The notes beneath the pieces are model-generated. The model was not told where the DNA came from. It ran no database searches and worked only from the letters and a program-made list of their open reading frames with translations. Below are positions 33,312 to 44,739 of a stretch of DNA of 64,000 bases, in pieces; position 1 is the first letter of the stretch, and each line of letters opens with the position of its first letter. Position numbers and translations under genes: made by a program. Origin of the DNA: Novosphingobium pokkalii (GTDB taxonomy: Bacteria > Pseudomonadota > Alphaproteobacteria > Sphingomonadales > Sphingomonadaceae); contig NZ_BMZP01000012.1 of assembly GCF_014652855.1 (NCBI RefSeq), forward strand, positions 1 to 64,000. Reading direction: 5' to 3'.

Positions 33312-34226
33312 ATGAACGATCTGCACCACGCCAGTCTTGGCAAGACCGGCGAAACCCACACCGAGCACGCGGCCAAGCAGGCCGACGCCAATCAGAGCGA
33401 GAAGGGCAAAACCAGCGGCCAGGAACAGGCCCTGACCAGAGAGCCCAAGTGGCAGCCGGTCTATCCCGGATCGGGTCGCCTCGCCGGCAAGGTCGCCATC
33501 GTTACCGGCGGCGACAGTGGCATCGGCCGCGCCGTGGCTGCGCTGTTCGCGCGCGAAGGGGCCGACGTGGCGATCGTCTATCGCCACGACACGCAGGATG
33601 CCCAGGCGACTGCTGCCATTATCGCGCAGGAAGGCAGCCGCGCCCTGCTGCTGCAAGGGGATGTCGGCGATCCGGACTTCTGCCGTCATGCGGTGGCGAC
33701 CACCATCGACCGCTTCGACCGCATCGACGTGCTGGTCAACAATGCGGGCGAGCAGCACCCGGCCGAGGATATTCGCGATATCACGCCAGCCCAGCTCGAC
33801 GCCACGTTCCGCACCAATATCTTCGGCATGTTTCACATGGTGCAGGCCGCGCTCGATCACCTGGAACGCGGCAGCGCGATCATCAACTGCACCAGCGTGA
33901 CGATGTACAAGGGCGCGCCGCAACTGCTCGATTACAGCGCCACCAAGGGCGCGATCACGGCGTTCACCCGTTCGCTCAGCCAGAACCTGGTGGACAAGGG
34001 CATTCGCGTCAACGCGGTCGCCCCCGGACCGATCTGGACCCCGCTCAATCCCATGGGCGGCGCCGATCCCGAAAAGGTCCGCCATTTCGGGGAGGATACC
34101 CCGATGGGCCGTCCGGGCGAACCCAACGAAGTCGCCCCCTCGTTCCTGTTCCTGGCCTGCGCCGACGGCAGCTACATGACCGGACAAGTGCTCCATCCCA
34201 ACGGCGGCATCGTCGTCAACGGCTGA
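33312..34226 (+). CDS. SDR-family oxidoreductase, YghA/general-stress type
   Basis: This 304-residue SDR has a charged N-terminal extension (about 50 residues, rich in Gln, Glu, Lys and His) typical of the YghA/GSP39 group of stress-linked SDRs. The cofactor motif TGGDSGIG, the NNAG motif, the catalytic Ser (CTSVTMYKG) and YSATK are intact. AAGGAA lies eight bases before the ATG and decides it over an upstream alternative. It follows a terminator, so it has its own promoter. It ends in a hairpin shared with a convergent small gene. The physiological substrate is unknown. Confidence 0.85.
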   Translation: MNDLHHASLGKTGETHTEHAAKQADANQSEKGKTSGQEQALTREPKWQPVYPGSGRLAGKVAIVTGGDSGIGRAVAALFAREGADVAIVYRHDTQDAQATAAIIAQEGSRALLLQGDVGDPDFCRHAVATTIDRFDRIDVLVNNAGEQHPAEDIRDITPAQLDATFRTNIFGMFHMVQAALDHLERGSAIINCTSVTMYKGAPQLLDYSATKGAITAFTRSLSQNLVDKGIRVNAVAPGPIWTPLNPMGGADPEKVRHFGEDTPMGRPGEPNEVAPSFLFLACADGSYMTGQVLHPNGGIVVNG

Positions 34227-34235
34227 TGGCGAGAT

Positions 34236-34279
34236 GGCGCTCCCGAACCAGGCCTTGCTTGGCCCTGTCCGGGAGCGCC
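34236..34279. terminator. Bidirectional terminator-like hairpin between convergent genes
   Basis: A perfect 10-bp inverted repeat (GGCGCTCCCG and CGGGAGCGCC) encloses an inner GGCC/GGCC stem. It lies between the SDR stop and the convergent proline-rich small gene. No T-run is present, so termination efficiency is uncertain. Confidence 0.5.
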
Positions 34280-34288
34280 CCGCTTGCC

Positions 34289-34522
34289 TCAACGCTCTGC
34301 GGTCTGATCCTCACCGCGGCTTCCCGGCGGGTAGCGGACCGGATCGGGCACAGGCTCGTCGATCGGTGTTGGATCGGGTGGCGGCGCCCCCATACCGCCG
34401 GTGCCGCCCGTCGTCTGGCCGGGATTGTCACGCTCTTCCGCGCGGGAGGCCTGCTGGCCATCAGGCGTGGCGCGCACCGGGCGCAGCGGGATCGGTGGTT
34501 GCGCAGACGGGGTATCGGACAT
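34289..34522 (-). CDS. Small proline-rich hypothetical protein
   Basis: This 77-residue protein is very rich in Pro, Gly, Asp, Glu and Arg and is predicted by eye to be disordered. It has no signal peptide or membrane segment. A strong GGAGGAG site eight bases before MSDTPSAQPP supports real translation. It diverges from the Crp/Fnr gene and converges with the stress-type SDR. The function is not recognised; small disordered proteins of this kind are often stress-linked, but this is only a thought. Confidence 0.6.
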   Translation of the reverse strand: MSDTPSAQPPIPLRPVRATPDGQQASRAEERDNPGQTTGGTGGMGAPPPDPTPIDEPVPDPVRYPPGSRGEDQTAER

Positions 34523-34715
34523 GGTCGGGCTCCTCCAGCTTGGGCTTGCGTTCGGTGCCAACGGACCGCAACGCCGGATGGTTGCAGATTGCAGCTTGTA
34601 TCAAGGCCGGGAACCATCGCGGGGCTTGTGTGTTTGTCCCGCAGCCAGAGAGCCGGGGAGCACTGCGCCTGGCTTCATGGTCATGCTCCGCAGCCCACTC
34701 CCTTGCCATCAGGCG

Positions 34716-35471
34716 ATGATGAACCCGCTCAAGGCCAAATTCGAACGCTATGTCGCGCTGGAGCAGGCCGAACACGATCTGCTCGACCATCTCGTTCGCA
34801 CCGATGCCCGCGTAGTGCCCGCCGGCAGCGATCTCATCCGCGAAGGAGAGGGCATCCATTTCGTCAAGCTGGTGCTGGATGGCTGGGGCTGTCGCTACAA
34901 GTTGCTGGAGGATGGCCGTCGGCAGATCGTGGCATTCCTGCTGCCGGGAGACTTGTGCAATCCCGATGCGCTCGCCGTGGGCGAAATGGACCATTCGATC
35001 GGCGCGATCAACGAGCTGCATTGCGCCCTGATCCAGCCCGAGCTGTTCGACCAGGCCTGCATCGAGTCTCACCGCCTGCGTCAGGCCATGGCCTATGATG
35101 CTGGCGCCATGCTCGGCATGCAGCGCGAATGGACGCTCAATCTCGCGGCGCGGCCGGCTTTCGGGCGTATCGCGCACATGTTGTGCGAGTTGCACTATCG
35201 CCTCGCCGCGATCGGCCTGGCCGTGGATGGCAGCTTTTTCGCGCCGATCACCCAGATCACCCTGGCCGAGGCGACCGGCCTCACCCCGGTTCACGTCAAC
35301 CGCGTGGTCCAGGACCTGCGCGGGCGGGGGTTGTTGAGCTGGCGGGGGCGCCAGATCACGCTGCATGATCCCACTCGCCTGGCTCTGCTCAGCGGTTTTT
35401 CCCCGCGCTATCTGCACCTGCCGCGCTTTGCCCTGGGCGCCACGCCGGCCAGCCAGCAATTGCCGGCGTGA
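34716..35471 (+). CDS. Crp/Fnr-family transcriptional regulator
   Basis: This 251-residue protein has a cyclic-nucleotide-binding-like sensor domain (about residues 15-125: GDLCNPDALAVG, EGEGIHFVKLVLDGWGCRYK) and a C-terminal HTH_Crp domain (TQITLAEATGLTPVHVNRVVQDLRGR). No Fnr-type N-terminal cysteine cluster is visible, so it is not a classic oxygen sensor. Two adjacent ATGs (MMNPLK) are equally plausible starts. It precedes the RND operon by 160 bases, but no direct link is shown. The ligand is unknown. Confidence 0.82.
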   Translation: MMNPLKAKFERYVALEQAEHDLLDHLVRTDARVVPAGSDLIREGEGIHFVKLVLDGWGCRYKLLEDGRRQIVAFLLPGDLCNPDALAVGEMDHSIGAINELHCALIQPELFDQACIESHRLRQAMAYDAGAMLGMQREWTLNLAARPAFGRIAHMLCELHYRLAAIGLAVDGSFFAPITQITLAEATGLTPVHVNRVVQDLRGRGLLSWRGRQITLHDPTRLALLSGFSPRYLHLPRFALGATPASQQLPA

Positions 35472-35594
35472 ACAGGTATTTGCCCCTTCCCGTCAAGGCC
35501 CATAGGCAGGCTGCGACGTTCTGATACACATCGAGAGACAACGCGGCTTGCACCCTTTCAGACCTTGGCCGACAAACCGGGGCGCTCGATCCGG

Positions 35595-35614
35595 GACTGT
35601 CGAGTCGCACAGTC
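35595..35614. promoter_or_regulatory. Candidate operator upstream of RND efflux operon
   Basis: GACTGT and ACAGTC form a 6-bp inverted repeat with an 8-base spacer, 17 bases before the RND adaptor ATG. It could be a repressor site or the leader stem of the efflux operon. The evidence is only the palindrome. Confidence 0.3.
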
Positions 35615-35631
35615 ATGCAAGGGTTTCGTAG

Positions 35632-36915
35632 ATGAGCGCTGACGAAGCGAGTACCCCCGTTTCCCCGGATCACCAGCCCTATGCACCGCCCCCGCGCAGC
35701 CGCAAGCGCACGCTGCTGATCGCACTGGCGATCATCGCGGTGTTCGTGCTGGTGGCGCTGGGCGCGCGCTGGATCGCCAAGAGCGGCGGGGACAAGCGCG
35801 GCGGTCGTCCGCCCGCAGCGGTGAACATCGCTCCGGCAACCAAGGCCGACATGCCGGTAACGGTGGCCGCGCTGGGGACCGTTCAGCCGATCGTCACCGC
35901 CACGGTGCGCACCCAGCTTTCCGGCGTGCTGTTCAAGATCCTGTTCCAGGAAGGGCAGATGGTCCGCCAAGGCCAGGTGCTCGCGCAGATCGACCCGCGC
36001 CCCTACAAGCTGGCGCTGGACCAGGCCCGTGCCAACCTCGCGCGCGATGAAGCACAGCTCGTCTCGGCCCGGCTCGATCTCAACCGCTACCAGACCCTGC
36101 TCAAGCAGGATTCGATCGCCAGCCAGCAAGTGGACACCCAGCGCGCCACCGTGGGCCAGCTCGTCGGCACCGTGGCCGCCGATCGCGCCGCCATCGGCAC
36201 GGCGATGCTCAATCTCGATTACACCGCGATTAAGGCGCCGATTTCCGGCCGCGTCGGCATTCGCCAGGTGGATATCGGCAATTACCTCACCCCGTCGGAC
36301 ACCAATGGCGTGGTGGTGATCACCCAGGTCGATCCGATCGACGTCAGCTTTGCCGTACCGCAGGCGCAGCTTGCCGCCATCGGCCAGAGCGCCGGCGCCG
36401 GCCAGGGCCTGCCGGTGGACGCCAAGGACCAGAGCAACGCCACGCGCCTGGCCACGGGCCGCTTCCTCACGTTCGACAACCAGGTTGACGCCACCACCGG
36501 CACAGTCAAGGCCAAGGCGCGTTTTGCTAATGCCGGCAACGTCCTGTTCCCCGGTGCCTTCGTCAACGTGTCGATGCTGGTGCAGACGCTGCACGATGTG
36601 GTCACCGTGCCGGTCAGCGCGGTGCGCCATGGCAGCCAGGGCGATTTCGTGTTCGTGGTCAAGCCCGACAACACGGTCAAGCTCACCGTGGTGAAGACCG
36701 GCCCCTCGTCGGGCGATCGCATTGCCGTGCTGTCAGGCCTCGATGCCGGCGCGCCGGTGGTGATCGAGGGCGCAGACGGCCTGGAAGACGGCGCCAGCAT
36801 CAACAAGGGCGGCAACCGTGGCGGCAAGGGCGGCCGTGGTGGTCAGGCTCAGGGCCAGGGTGGTGAAGCCGGCGGCCGGCACCACCGCCGCAGCGACACC
36901 GGCAACGCGGGATGA
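35632..36915 (+). CDS. mdtA: RND efflux periplasmic adaptor (MdtA-like)
   Basis: This 427-residue membrane-fusion protein has an N-terminal transmembrane anchor (about residues 22-48) followed by the HlyD-type lipoyl and barrel domains ([34 protein letters not shown]). The C-terminus is a Gly/Lys/Arg-rich tail. It links the two inner-membrane pumps to the outer-membrane channel. The gene overlaps the first pump by four bases (ATGA) and begins a four-gene operon. The MdtABC-type heteromeric pump is inferred from the two consecutive pump genes. Confidence 0.9.
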   Translation: MSADEASTPVSPDHQPYAPPPRSRKRTLLIALAIIAVFVLVALGARWIAKSGGDKRGGRPPAAVNIAPATKADMPVTVAALGTVQPIVTATVRTQLSGVLFKILFQEGQMVRQGQVLAQIDPRPYKLALDQARANLARDEAQLVSARLDLNRYQTLLKQDSIASQQVDTQRATVGQLVGTVAADRAAIGTAMLNLDYTAIKAPISGRVGIRQVDIGNYLTPSDTNGVVVITQVDPIDVSFAVPQAQLAAIGQSAGAGQGLPVDAKDQSNATRLATGRFLTFDNQVDATTGTVKAKARFANAGNVLFPGAFVNVSMLVQTLHDVVTVPVSAVRHGSQGDFVFVVKPDNTVKLTVVKTGPSSGDRIAVLSGLDAGAPVVIEGADGLEDGASINKGGNRGGKGGRGGQAQGQGGEAGGRHHRRSDTGNAG

Positions 36916-39900
36916 GCACGTCCGCGCCCGAAGCGCCTGCCCCTGCCCAGCCCGGCGGGCCATCCCGGCTGTTCATCCTGCGTCCGGTGGCTACCACGCT
37001 GCTGATGATCGCCATCCTGCTGGCTGGCCTGGTCGCCTATCGCGTGCTGCCACTTTCGGCCCTGCCGGAAGTGGATTACCCGACGATCCAGGTGACCACA
37101 CTCTATCCCGGCGCCAGCCCGGACGTGATGGCGCTGACCGTCACGTCGCCGCTGGAGCGGCAGTTCGGCCAGATGCCGGGGCTAACGCGCATGACTTCGG
37201 CTTCGTCGGCCGGGGCATCGGTCATCACCATGCAGTTCCGGCTCGACCTGTCGCTCGACATTGCGGAGCAGGAAGTCCAGGCGGCGATCAACGCGGCCAA
37301 CACCCTGCTGCCCACCGACCTGCCCGCGCCGCCGATCTATGCCAAGGTCAACCCGGCCGACGCGCCGATCCTGACGCTGGGCATCACCTCGAAAAGCCGC
37401 CCGCTGGGCGAAGTGCAGGGCATTGTCGAGCGCCAGTTCAGCAACAAGATCGCGCAGGTTTCCGGGGTCGGCCTCGTCTCGATGTCGGGCGGACAGCGGC
37501 CGGCGGTGCGTATCCAGGCCAATGTGCCGGCGCTCGCCGCGCGCGGCCTGTCGCTGGAATCGATCCGCAGCGCGATTGCCAATGCCAACGCCAATGCCGC
37601 CAAGGGCAGCTTCGACGGGCCGACCAAGAGCTGGACGATCGACGCCAACGACCAGCTTTCCGACGTGGCCAGCTATCGCAACCTGGTCATTGCCTTTGCC
37701 AATGGCGCCCCGGTGCGCCTGTCGGATGTCGCCCAGGTAGTCCAGGCCACCGAAAACACCCGCATCGCCTCGTGGATGAACGGCGAACCGGCGGTGGTGC
37801 TCGATGTGCAGCGCCAACCCGGCGCCAACGTCATCGGCACAGTGGACGCAATCAAGGCCTCCCTGCCCGAACTGGAAGCGCAATTGCCGGCCGACGTGAA
37901 CGTGACGGTGCTGACCGACCGCACCGCCGGCATCCGCGCCTCGGTGTCTGACGTGCGGATGGAACTGGTGCTGGCCGTCGTGCTCGTCACGCTGGTGATC
38001 TTCCTGTTCCTGGGCTCGCTGCGCGCCACGGTGGTGGCCAGCATTGCCGTGCCGCTCTCGCTGGTCGGCGCGTTTGCGGCGATGTATTTCCTCGATTTCT
38101 CGATCAACAACCTGACGTTGATGGCGCTGACCATCGCCTCGGGCTTCGTGGTGGACGATGCCATCGTCGTGCTGGAAAACATCGCGCGACACATTGAGGA
38201 TGGCATGAAGCCGTTCGAGGCGGCGCTGAAAGGCGCAAGCGAGATCGGCTTTACCATCATCTCGCTCACCGTCTCGCTGATCGCGGTGCTGATCCCGCTG
38301 CTGTTCATGGGCGACGTGGTCGGCCGCCTGTTCCGCGAATTCGCCGTGACGCTCGCCGTCACCATCCTGATTTCCGCGCTGGTTGCGCTGACTCTGGTGC
38401 CGATGCTTTCGGCCCGCTGGTTGAAACCCGAGCACGAGGAACGGCAATATCGCGTGACCCGCGCCACGCGCGACTGGTTCGATGGCCTCGCCCGCCGCTA
38501 CATGTCCGCGCTCGATTGGGTCATGGCGCGCAGCGGGCTGACCATGCTGGTCTTTGCCGCCACCCTGGTGATCACCGCGCTGCTGTTCTGGATCATTCCC
38601 AAGGACTTGTTCCCAGAGCAGGACACTGGGCAGATCGCCGTGACGACCGTGGCCGGGCAGGACATCGGCTATACCCGCATGACGCAGTTGCAGAACCAGG
38701 TGGCGCAGGCGCTGCTGGCCGATCCGGCGGTGGACAGCCTCAGTTCCTCGGTCGGCGTCGACGGGCAGAACCCCACGCTTTCGCAAGGGCGCATGGTCGT
38801 CAATCTCAAGAGCGAGGGCGATCGCGGCAATCTGCAACAGGTGATCGACAGCCTGACCCAGGCGACCAGCGGCATCGTGGGCGTGAAAACCTATTTCCGC
38901 CCGGTGCAGGACCTGACCATCGACACCTCCACCGGAGTCAATGCCTATCGCTTCTCGCTGCAAGGCGCTGACGAAGCGCTGGTCAACCAGTGGGGCGAAA
39001 GGCTGGCCGCCGCGCTCAAGGACGATCCGCACCTGCAAAACGTCACGTCCAACGTGATGGGCGGCGGGCAGGCGGTGACCGTGGATATCAACCGCGACAT
39101 CGCCGGGCGCCTCGGCTTGTCGGTGCTGACCATCGACAACGCGCTCTACGATGCCTTTGGCCAGCGCATCGTTTCCACGATCTACACCCAGTCGAGCCAG
39201 AACCGCGTGATCCTGGAGGCGCAGCCCGGCTCCGTCACCAGCCCGCAGGCGCTGGGCGACTTGCGCATTCCCCTGCCCGGCGGCACCACTGTGCCGCTGT
39301 CCACCGTGGCCACGATCCGCACCGGGCCGACCGCGCTGGTCGTCAGCCGCGAGGCGCAGTTCCCGGCCGCCACGATCGGCTTCGACCTGGCCCCGGGCGT
39401 GTCGCTGGGCAAGGCGGTTTCGGCCATCGAGCAGACCGAGCAGGGCATCGGCATGCCCGCCGCGGTCAGCACCAATTTCGCTGGTGCCGCCTCGGCCTTC
39501 AAGTCTTCGCTGTCCAACGAACTCTGGCTGATCCTGGCCGCGATCGTGGTGGTCTATATCGTGCTGGGCGTGCTCTATGAAAGCTTCGTCCACCCGATCA
39601 CGATCCTCTCCACCCTGCCTTCGGCGGGGATCGGCGCGCTGCTCGGCCTGTGGCTGACGGGATCGGGCCTGGGGGTGATCGGCATCATCGGCATCGTGCT
39701 GCTGATCGGCATCGTCAAGAAGAACGCGATCATGATGATCGACTTTGCGCTGGAAGCCATGCGCGAAGAAGGCGCCGATCCGGCGCAGGCCATCCGCCAG
39801 GCGGCGCACTTGCGCTTCCGCCCGATCATGATGACCACGTTTGCCGCACTGTTCGCCGCGCTGCCGCTGATCTTTGGCGGCGGCATGGGCCACGAATTGC

Positions 39901-40064
39901 GCCAGCCGCTGGGCATCGCCATTGCCGGGGGCCTGATCTTCAGCCAGGTGCTGACGCTGTTCACCACGCCGGTGATCTTCCTGGGGCTGGAACGCTGGCG
40001 CGAGCGGCGTGAGGCGCAGCGTCGGGACCGGCCGACGCCCACCGCAGAGCCGGGCCAGGCATGA
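36912..40064 (+). CDS. mdtB: RND efflux inner-membrane pump (MdtB-like)
   Basis: This is a 1050-residue HAE1-family RND permease with the normal twelve transmembrane segments and two large periplasmic loops. The proton-relay pair is visible in [14 protein letters not shown] (TM4). An N-terminal proline-rich stretch of about 15 residues precedes TM1. It exports hydrophobic drugs, bile-salt-like compounds or metal complexes in exchange for protons. It is translated in an overlapping operon with the adaptor and the second pump, which supports a heterotrimeric MdtB2C-type complex. Confidence 0.92.
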   Translation: MSTSAPEAPAPAQPGGPSRLFILRPVATTLLMIAILLAGLVAYRVLPLSALPEVDYPTIQVTTLYPGASPDVMALTVTSPLERQFGQMPGLTRMTSASSAGASVITMQFRLDLSLDIAEQEVQAAINAANTLLPTDLPAPPIYAKVNPADAPILTLGITSKSRPLGEVQGIVERQFSNKIAQVSGVGLVSMSGGQRPAVRIQANVPALAARGLSLESIRSAIANANANAAKGSFDGPTKSWTIDANDQLSDVASYRNLVIAFANGAPVRLSDVAQVVQATENTRIASWMNGEPAVVLDVQRQPGANVIGTVDAIKASLPELEAQLPADVNVTVLTDRTAGIRASVSDVRMELVLAVVLVTLVIFLFLGSLRATVVASIAVPLSLVGAFAAMYFLDFSINNLTLMALTIASGFVVDDAIVVLENIARHIEDGMKPFEAALKGASEIGFTIISLTVSLIAVLIPLLFMGDVVGRLFREFAVTLAVTILISALVALTLVPMLSARWLKPEHEERQYRVTRATRDWFDGLARRYMSALDWVMARSGLTMLVFAATLVITALLFWIIPKDLFPEQDTGQIAVTTVAGQDIGYTRMTQLQNQVAQALLADPAVDSLSSSVGVDGQNPTLSQGRMVVNLKSEGDRGNLQQVIDSLTQATSGIVGVKTYFRPVQDLTIDTSTGVNAYRFSLQGADEALVNQWGERLAAALKDDPHLQNVTSNVMGGGQAVTVDINRDIAGRLGLSVLTIDNALYDAFGQRIVSTIYTQSSQNRVILEAQPGSVTSPQALGDLRIPLPGGTTVPLSTVATIRTGPTALVVSREAQFPAATIGFDLAPGVSLGKAVSAIEQTEQGIGMPAAVSTNFAGAASAFKSSLSNELWLILAAIVVVYIVLGVLYESFVHPITILSTLPSAGIGALLGLWLTGSGLGVIGIIGIVLLIGIVKKNAIMMIDFALEAMREEGADPAQAIRQAAHLRFRPIMMTTFAALFAALPLIFGGGMGHELRQPLGIAIAGGLIFSQVLTLFTTPVIFLGLERWRERREAQRRDRPTPTAEPGQA

Positions 40065-43000
40065 ACATTTCCGGGCCTTTCATCCGGCGCCCGGTCGGCA
40101 CGCTGCTGCTGACGATCGGGCTGATGCTGGCGGGCGTGGCGGCGTTCTTCAACCTGCCGGTGGCGCCGCTGCCGGCGGTTGATTTCCCCACGATCATGGT
40201 GCAGGCCAACCTGCCCGGCGCCAGCCCGTCGACCATGGCGTCGAGCGTCGCCGCCCCGCTCGAACGCCATCTCGGCACGATCGCGGGGGTCAACGAAATG
40301 ACCTCCCGCTCGGGCGTGGGGTCCACCCAGATCACCCTGCAATTCGATCTGTCGCGCAATATCGATGGTGCTGCGCGCGATGTGCAGGCCGCGATCAACG
40401 CCTCGCGCGCCGATTTGCCGGCCACGCTCAAGGCCAATCCCAGCTATCGCAAGGCCAACCCGGCCGAAGCCCCCGTGCTGATCCTCGCCCTCACCTCGGA
40501 CACGCGCAGCCCTTCGGAAATCTATGATGCGGTGTCCAACGTGGTGCAGCAGAAACTGCTCCAGGTGCAGGGCGTGGGCAACGTGGAACTGGGTGGGGCC
40601 GCGCTGCCTTCCGTGCGGATCGAGGTCAACCCGCTGGCGCTGTCGCGCGCCGGCATCGCGCTGGAAGACGTGCGCACCGCGCTGCAATCGGAAAGCGCCA
40701 ACCGCCCGCGCGGTGTGCTCGATACCGGCAACGGCAGTTTCCAGGTCTATTCCAACCAGGCCGGGCGCCACGCCGCCGATTATCGCGACACCGTGATCGC
40801 CTGGCGCAACGGCGCGGCGGTGCGCCTGTCGGATATCGCCACCGTCATCGACGGGCCGGAAGACATCCGCACCATCGGTCTGTTCAACGGCAAGCGTGCC
40901 GTGCCGATCCTGATCAGCCGCCAGCCCGGCGCCAACATCGTCGAGACCGTCGACGCGCTCAAGGCGCAACTGCCCGCGCTGCAAGCCGCGCTGCCGCCCG
41001 ACATTCACCTCTCGATCGGGTCAGACCGCACCGCCACGATCCGCGCCTCGCTGCACGAAGTGGAAGTCACCCTGCTGATCGCCACGTTGCTGGTGGTTCT
41101 GGTGGTCGGGCTGTTCCTGCAATCCTGGCGGGCCACGCTGATCCCGGCAGCGGCAGTGATTGCCTCGCTGCTCGGCACGCTGGGCGTGATGTACCTGGCC
41201 GGCTTTTCGCTCGACAACCTCTCGCTGATGGCGCTGACCGTCGCCACCGGCTTCGTGGTGGACGATGCCATCGTGGTGGTCGAAAACATCAGTCGGCACG
41301 TGGAAGAAGGCATGGCGCCGATCCCTGCCGCGCTGCGCGGGGCGCGCGAAGTGGGCTTTACCGTGATGTCCATCTCGGTCAGCCTGGTGGCGGTGTTCGT
41401 GCCGCTGATCTTCATGGGCGGCCTGGTCGGGCGCCTGTTCCGTGAATTCGCCCTTACCATGTCGGTCGCCGTGGCGATCAGCCTGGTCGTCTCGCTCACC
41501 ACCACGCCGATGCTGGCGGCGCGCCTGCTCGATGGTCAGGAAAGCCAGAGCTGGATCATGCGCAAGGCGCGGCGCGCAGTCGAATGGTCGGAAGCGCGCT
41601 ATGCCCGCAATCTCGATTGGGCGCTGGCCCATCGCGGGCTGGTCATGCTCGTGCTGCTGCTCACCGTGGCGCTCAACATCTGGCTGATCGCCATCGCGCC
41701 CAAGGGCTTTTTCCCGCAGCAGGATACCGGCGGACTGATGGGCGGCGTGCGCGCCGACCAGTCGATCTCGTTCGCCGATTTGCAGGACAAGCTCACCCGC
41801 ATCACCCGCATCGTCAAATCCGATCCGGCGGTCGATACCGTGGTCTCGTTTGCCGGCGGTTCGCGCGCGGGCGGCGGTTTCCTGTTCGCCACGCTGAAGG
41901 ATCGCTCGCAGCGCCCGCCCGCCACCGAAGTGATCGGCCGGTTGCGGCCCAAGCTTGCCCGCGTGCGCGGGGTCAGCCTGTTCCTCAATCCGGTGCAGGA
42001 TCTCCAGGCGGGCGGCCGACAGACCAACAGCACCTATCAATACGTGCTCAAGGCCGATCACGCCGACGTGCTCCAGGCCGCTGGGCAAAAGCTGGTCGAT
42101 GCGCTCAAAACCCATCCCGATCTGATCACCGATGTCGATATCGACCAGCAGGACGCGGGCGCCGACGCCTTTGTCGAAGTGGACCGCGACGCCGCCGCAC
42201 GGCTGGGCATTCCGATGCAGACGGTCGATGCCACGCTCTATGATGCCTTCGGCCAGCGCCAGGTGGCCAACATCTACTCCGGGCTCAACCAGTATCACGT
42301 GGTGATGGAAGCCGATCGCCAGTTCAACGGTTCGCCCGAAGCGCTGAACAACATCTACCTGCCCGTCGCCGGTACGATCAGTTCGGCCAGTTCCACCGCC
42401 AATCTGACTGGCTCGGGCGGCGCGGCGGCGGGCGGATCGCTGGTCGCCAGCGGCAGCGCGGTCAGCACCACGGCCCGCACGATGACCCCGCTTTCGGCCA
42501 TCGCCCGCTGGAACACCGGCTCTACCGACGCCTCGGTCAGCCATTCCGATGGCGAGCCTTCGGCCACGATCTCGTTCAACCTGCCGCAGGGCGTTTCGCT
42601 GGGCCAGGCATCGGCGCTGATCGCGCAAGTGCAGGCCAGCCTGGCCCTGCCCGCCACCGTCCACGGCGAATTCGGCGGCACGGCCAAGGTCTTTGCCCAG
42701 TCCACCTCCAGCATGCCGCTGCTGATCGTGGCGGCGCTGGTGGCGATCTATATCGTACTCGGCATTCTCTATGAAAGCGCGATCCACCCGCTCACCGCGC
42801 TCTCCACCATTCCCTCGGCCGGGGTGGGCGCGATGATCGCGCTGATCGCCAGTGGCGGCCAGTTCGATATCATTGCCCTGATCGGCATCATCCTGCTGAT
42901 CGGCATCGTGAAGAAGAACGCGATCATGATCATCGATTTCGCACTGGAGGCGGAACGCAACGAAGGCCTGTCTCCGGTCGAGGCGGTGCGCGAGGCCTGC

Positions 43001-43252
43001 CTCAAGCGCTTTCGCCCGATCCTGATGACCACGCTGGCGGCCGCACTGGGCGCCCTGCCGCTGGCGATCGGCTTTGGCGATGGCGCCGAACTGCGCCGCC
43101 CGCTGGGCATCGCCATCTTCGGCGGCCTGGTCGCCAGCCAGGTGCTGACGCTGATGACCACCCCGGTGGTCTATCTCGCGCTCGACCGTTTCCGCAGCCG
43201 CCGGCGCCGCCGCGCTGCCCCGCCGCCCCCCGTTCAAGGAGTACCCGCCTGA
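40061..43252 (+). CDS. mdtC: RND efflux inner-membrane pump (MdtC-like)
   Basis: This 1063-residue RND permease is a paralogue of the preceding gene, with the same TM4 Asp pair ([17 protein letters not shown]). A Ser/Gly/Ala-rich insertion lies in the second periplasmic loop (around residue 790). It overlaps the upstream gene by four bases (ATGA) and its stop overlaps the following outer-membrane gene (TGATG). The two-pump arrangement is that of MdtBC systems. Confidence 0.92.
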   Translation: MNISGPFIRRPVGTLLLTIGLMLAGVAAFFNLPVAPLPAVDFPTIMVQANLPGASPSTMASSVAAPLERHLGTIAGVNEMTSRSGVGSTQITLQFDLSRNIDGAARDVQAAINASRADLPATLKANPSYRKANPAEAPVLILALTSDTRSPSEIYDAVSNVVQQKLLQVQGVGNVELGGAALPSVRIEVNPLALSRAGIALEDVRTALQSESANRPRGVLDTGNGSFQVYSNQAGRHAADYRDTVIAWRNGAAVRLSDIATVIDGPEDIRTIGLFNGKRAVPILISRQPGANIVETVDALKAQLPALQAALPPDIHLSIGSDRTATIRASLHEVEVTLLIATLLVVLVVGLFLQSWRATLIPAAAVIASLLGTLGVMYLAGFSLDNLSLMALTVATGFVVDDAIVVVENISRHVEEGMAPIPAALRGAREVGFTVMSISVSLVAVFVPLIFMGGLVGRLFREFALTMSVAVAISLVVSLTTTPMLAARLLDGQESQSWIMRKARRAVEWSEARYARNLDWALAHRGLVMLVLLLTVALNIWLIAIAPKGFFPQQDTGGLMGGVRADQSISFADLQDKLTRITRIVKSDPAVDTVVSFAGGSRAGGGFLFATLKDRSQRPPATEVIGRLRPKLARVRGVSLFLNPVQDLQAGGRQTNSTYQYVLKADHADVLQAAGQKLVDALKTHPDLITDVDIDQQDAGADAFVEVDRDAAARLGIPMQTVDATLYDAFGQRQVANIYSGLNQYHVVMEADRQFNGSPEALNNIYLPVAGTISSASSTANLTGSGGAAAGGSLVASGSAVSTTARTMTPLSAIARWNTGSTDASVSHSDGEPSATISFNLPQGVSLGQASALIAQVQASLALPATVHGEFGGTAKVFAQSTSSMPLLIVAALVAIYIVLGILYESAIHPLTALSTIPSAGVGAMIALIASGGQFDIIALIGIILLIGIVKKNAIMIIDFALEAERNEGLSPVEAVREACLKRFRPILMTTLAAALGALPLAIGFGDGAELRRPLGIAIFGGLVASQVLTLMTTPVVYLALDRFRSRRRRRAAPPPPVQGVPA

Positions 43253-44739
43253 TGCGCGCGCCCTCTTCCCGCCTTCTCGCGCTCGCACTGCCGGCCTTTG
43301 CGCTGTCCGCCTGCTCGATGGCGCCGGCCTATCGCGTGCCGACCACGGTGGCGATCCCTGCGCAGTTCAAGGAGGAACCCGGCTGGGCGGCGGCGAGCCC
43401 GTCGGACGCAGTGGCGCGCGGTGCCTGGTGGGACTTGTTCCGCGATCCCGTGCTGGACGATCTGGAGCGCCGCGTCGAGGTGACCAACCAGAACGTTGCC
43501 AGCTATCGCGCGGCATATCTCGCGGCGCGCGGTCTGGTGCAGGTGCAACGCTCGGGGCTGTTTCCCACGCTGGATCTGTCGGCCAGCGGCACCCATTCCA
43601 AGACATTCGAGGGGCAGACCGTTTCGGGCGGCACCGGCGCCACGACCACGACAACCGGGGCGGCGGTCTCGCGCTATTCGCTGTCGATCGGCGCGAGCTG
43701 GGAGCCGGACCTGTGGGGCCGCCTCGGCAACACGCTGAGCCAGGCCAAGGCCAATGCCCAGGCCAGCGCGGGCGACCTTGCCAATGCCACCCTCTCGGCG
43801 CAGGGCGAACTGGCCACCAACTATGTCCAGTTGCGCGGTATCGACGCGCAGCGCGTGTTGCTCGATCGCACGGTGGTGGACTATACCCGCGCCCTGGCGA
43901 TCACGACCAACAAGTATCACGCCGGCACGGTTTCCCGCGCCGACGTGTTCGAGGCGCAGACCAATCTCAGCAACGCCCAGGCGACCCGCGCCGATCTCGA
44001 TCGCCAGCGCGCGGTGCTGGAGCATGCGATCGCGGTGCTGGTCGGCGAAAATCCCTCGACTTTCGCGCTGGCGCCGGTGGATTGGCAGCCAGTGGTGCCC
44101 GATATCCCCGCGCAAGTGCCCGCTGCCCTGCTCCAGCGCCGGCCCGACATCGCCGCCGCGGAGCGCCGCGTTGCGGCCGCCAACGCCAATATCGGCATTC
44201 AGAAGGCCGCCTATTTCCCAGACGTGACGCTTTCGGGCAGCGTGGGCACCAACAGCAGCGTGCTCAACCAGTTGTTCCAGGCCGCTACCAGCCTGTGGTC
44301 GCTGGGCGTAAGCGGAGCGATGACGCTGCTCGACTTCGGCGCCCGCCACGGCGCCGTGGTCCAGGCGCGCGCGCAATATGACCAGACCGTGGCGACCTAT
44401 CGCCAGACCGTGCTGACCGCGTTCCAGCAGGTGGAAGACAACCTGGCCGGCACCCGCGTGCTGGCCCAGGTGGCGCAACGCCGCACCGAGGCGACAGCCG
44501 CCGCGACGCAGGCCGAAACCATTGCCAACAACCAGTATCGCAACGGCATCGTCGATTACACCTCGGTAATCACCGCGCAGACGGCTGCGCTCTCCGCCCG
44601 GCAGACCGAGATCCAGTCGGTAATCGATCGCCAGACCGCCGCCATCGCCCTGGCCCAGGCCGTGGGCGGGCGCTGGACGGATCAGCCCCCCGCGCCCGGA
44701 GCGACTGCTCCTGCATCAGGCGCACCGGCGCAGGAATAA
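43252..44739 (+). CDS. Outer-membrane efflux factor, NodT/OprM family lipoprotein
   Basis: This 495-residue TolC-type channel has a lipobox LSAC (Cys21) and two repeated OEP domains (LLQRRPDIAAAERRVAAANANIGIQKA is the family-typical block). It completes the tripartite efflux system. The 3' end overlaps a convergent tannase/esterase gene by 58 bases, so the last 19 codons are shared with the opposite strand. The C-terminal tail is rich in Ala, Pro and Gly. Confidence 0.92.
   Translation: MRAPSSRLLALALPAFALSACSMAPAYRVPTTVAIPAQFKEEPGWAAASPSDAVARGAWWDLFRDPVLDDLERRVEVTNQNVASYRAAYLAARGLVQVQRSGLFPTLDLSASGTHSKTFEGQTVSGGTGATTTTTGAAVSRYSLSIGASWEPDLWGRLGNTLSQAKANAQASAGDLANATLSAQGELATNYVQLRGIDAQRVLLDRTVVDYTRALAITTNKYHAGTVSRADVFEAQTNLSNAQATRADLDRQRAVLEHAIAVLVGENPSTFALAPVDWQPVVPDIPAQVPAALLQRRPDIAAAERRVAAANANIGIQKAAYFPDVTLSGSVGTNSSVLNQLFQAATSLWSLGVSGAMTLLDFGARHGAVVQARAQYDQTVATYRQTVLTAFQQVEDNLAGTRVLAQVAQRRTEATAAATQAETIANNQYRNGIVDYTSVITAQTAALSARQTEIQSVIDRQTAAIALAQAVGGRWTDQPPAPGATAPASGAPAQE

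Noticed and set aside
34607..34636. GGAAC-N16-TGTT resembling an EcfG stress-sigma promoter before the Crp/Fnr gene.
   Set aside because: Only a partial match to the expected -10 element, and such short patterns are common in G+C-rich DNA; not enough to annotate.
33236..35098. Open frame of 620 codons spanning the SDR, small gene and Crp/Fnr regions.
   Set aside because: It runs across three separately supported genes and a terminator-like hairpin, and shows no domain.
37182..39893. Open frame of 903 codons antisense to the first RND pump.
   Set aside because: Composition (His, Arg, Asp, Gln-rich, no hydrophobic segments) is typical of a shadow frame.
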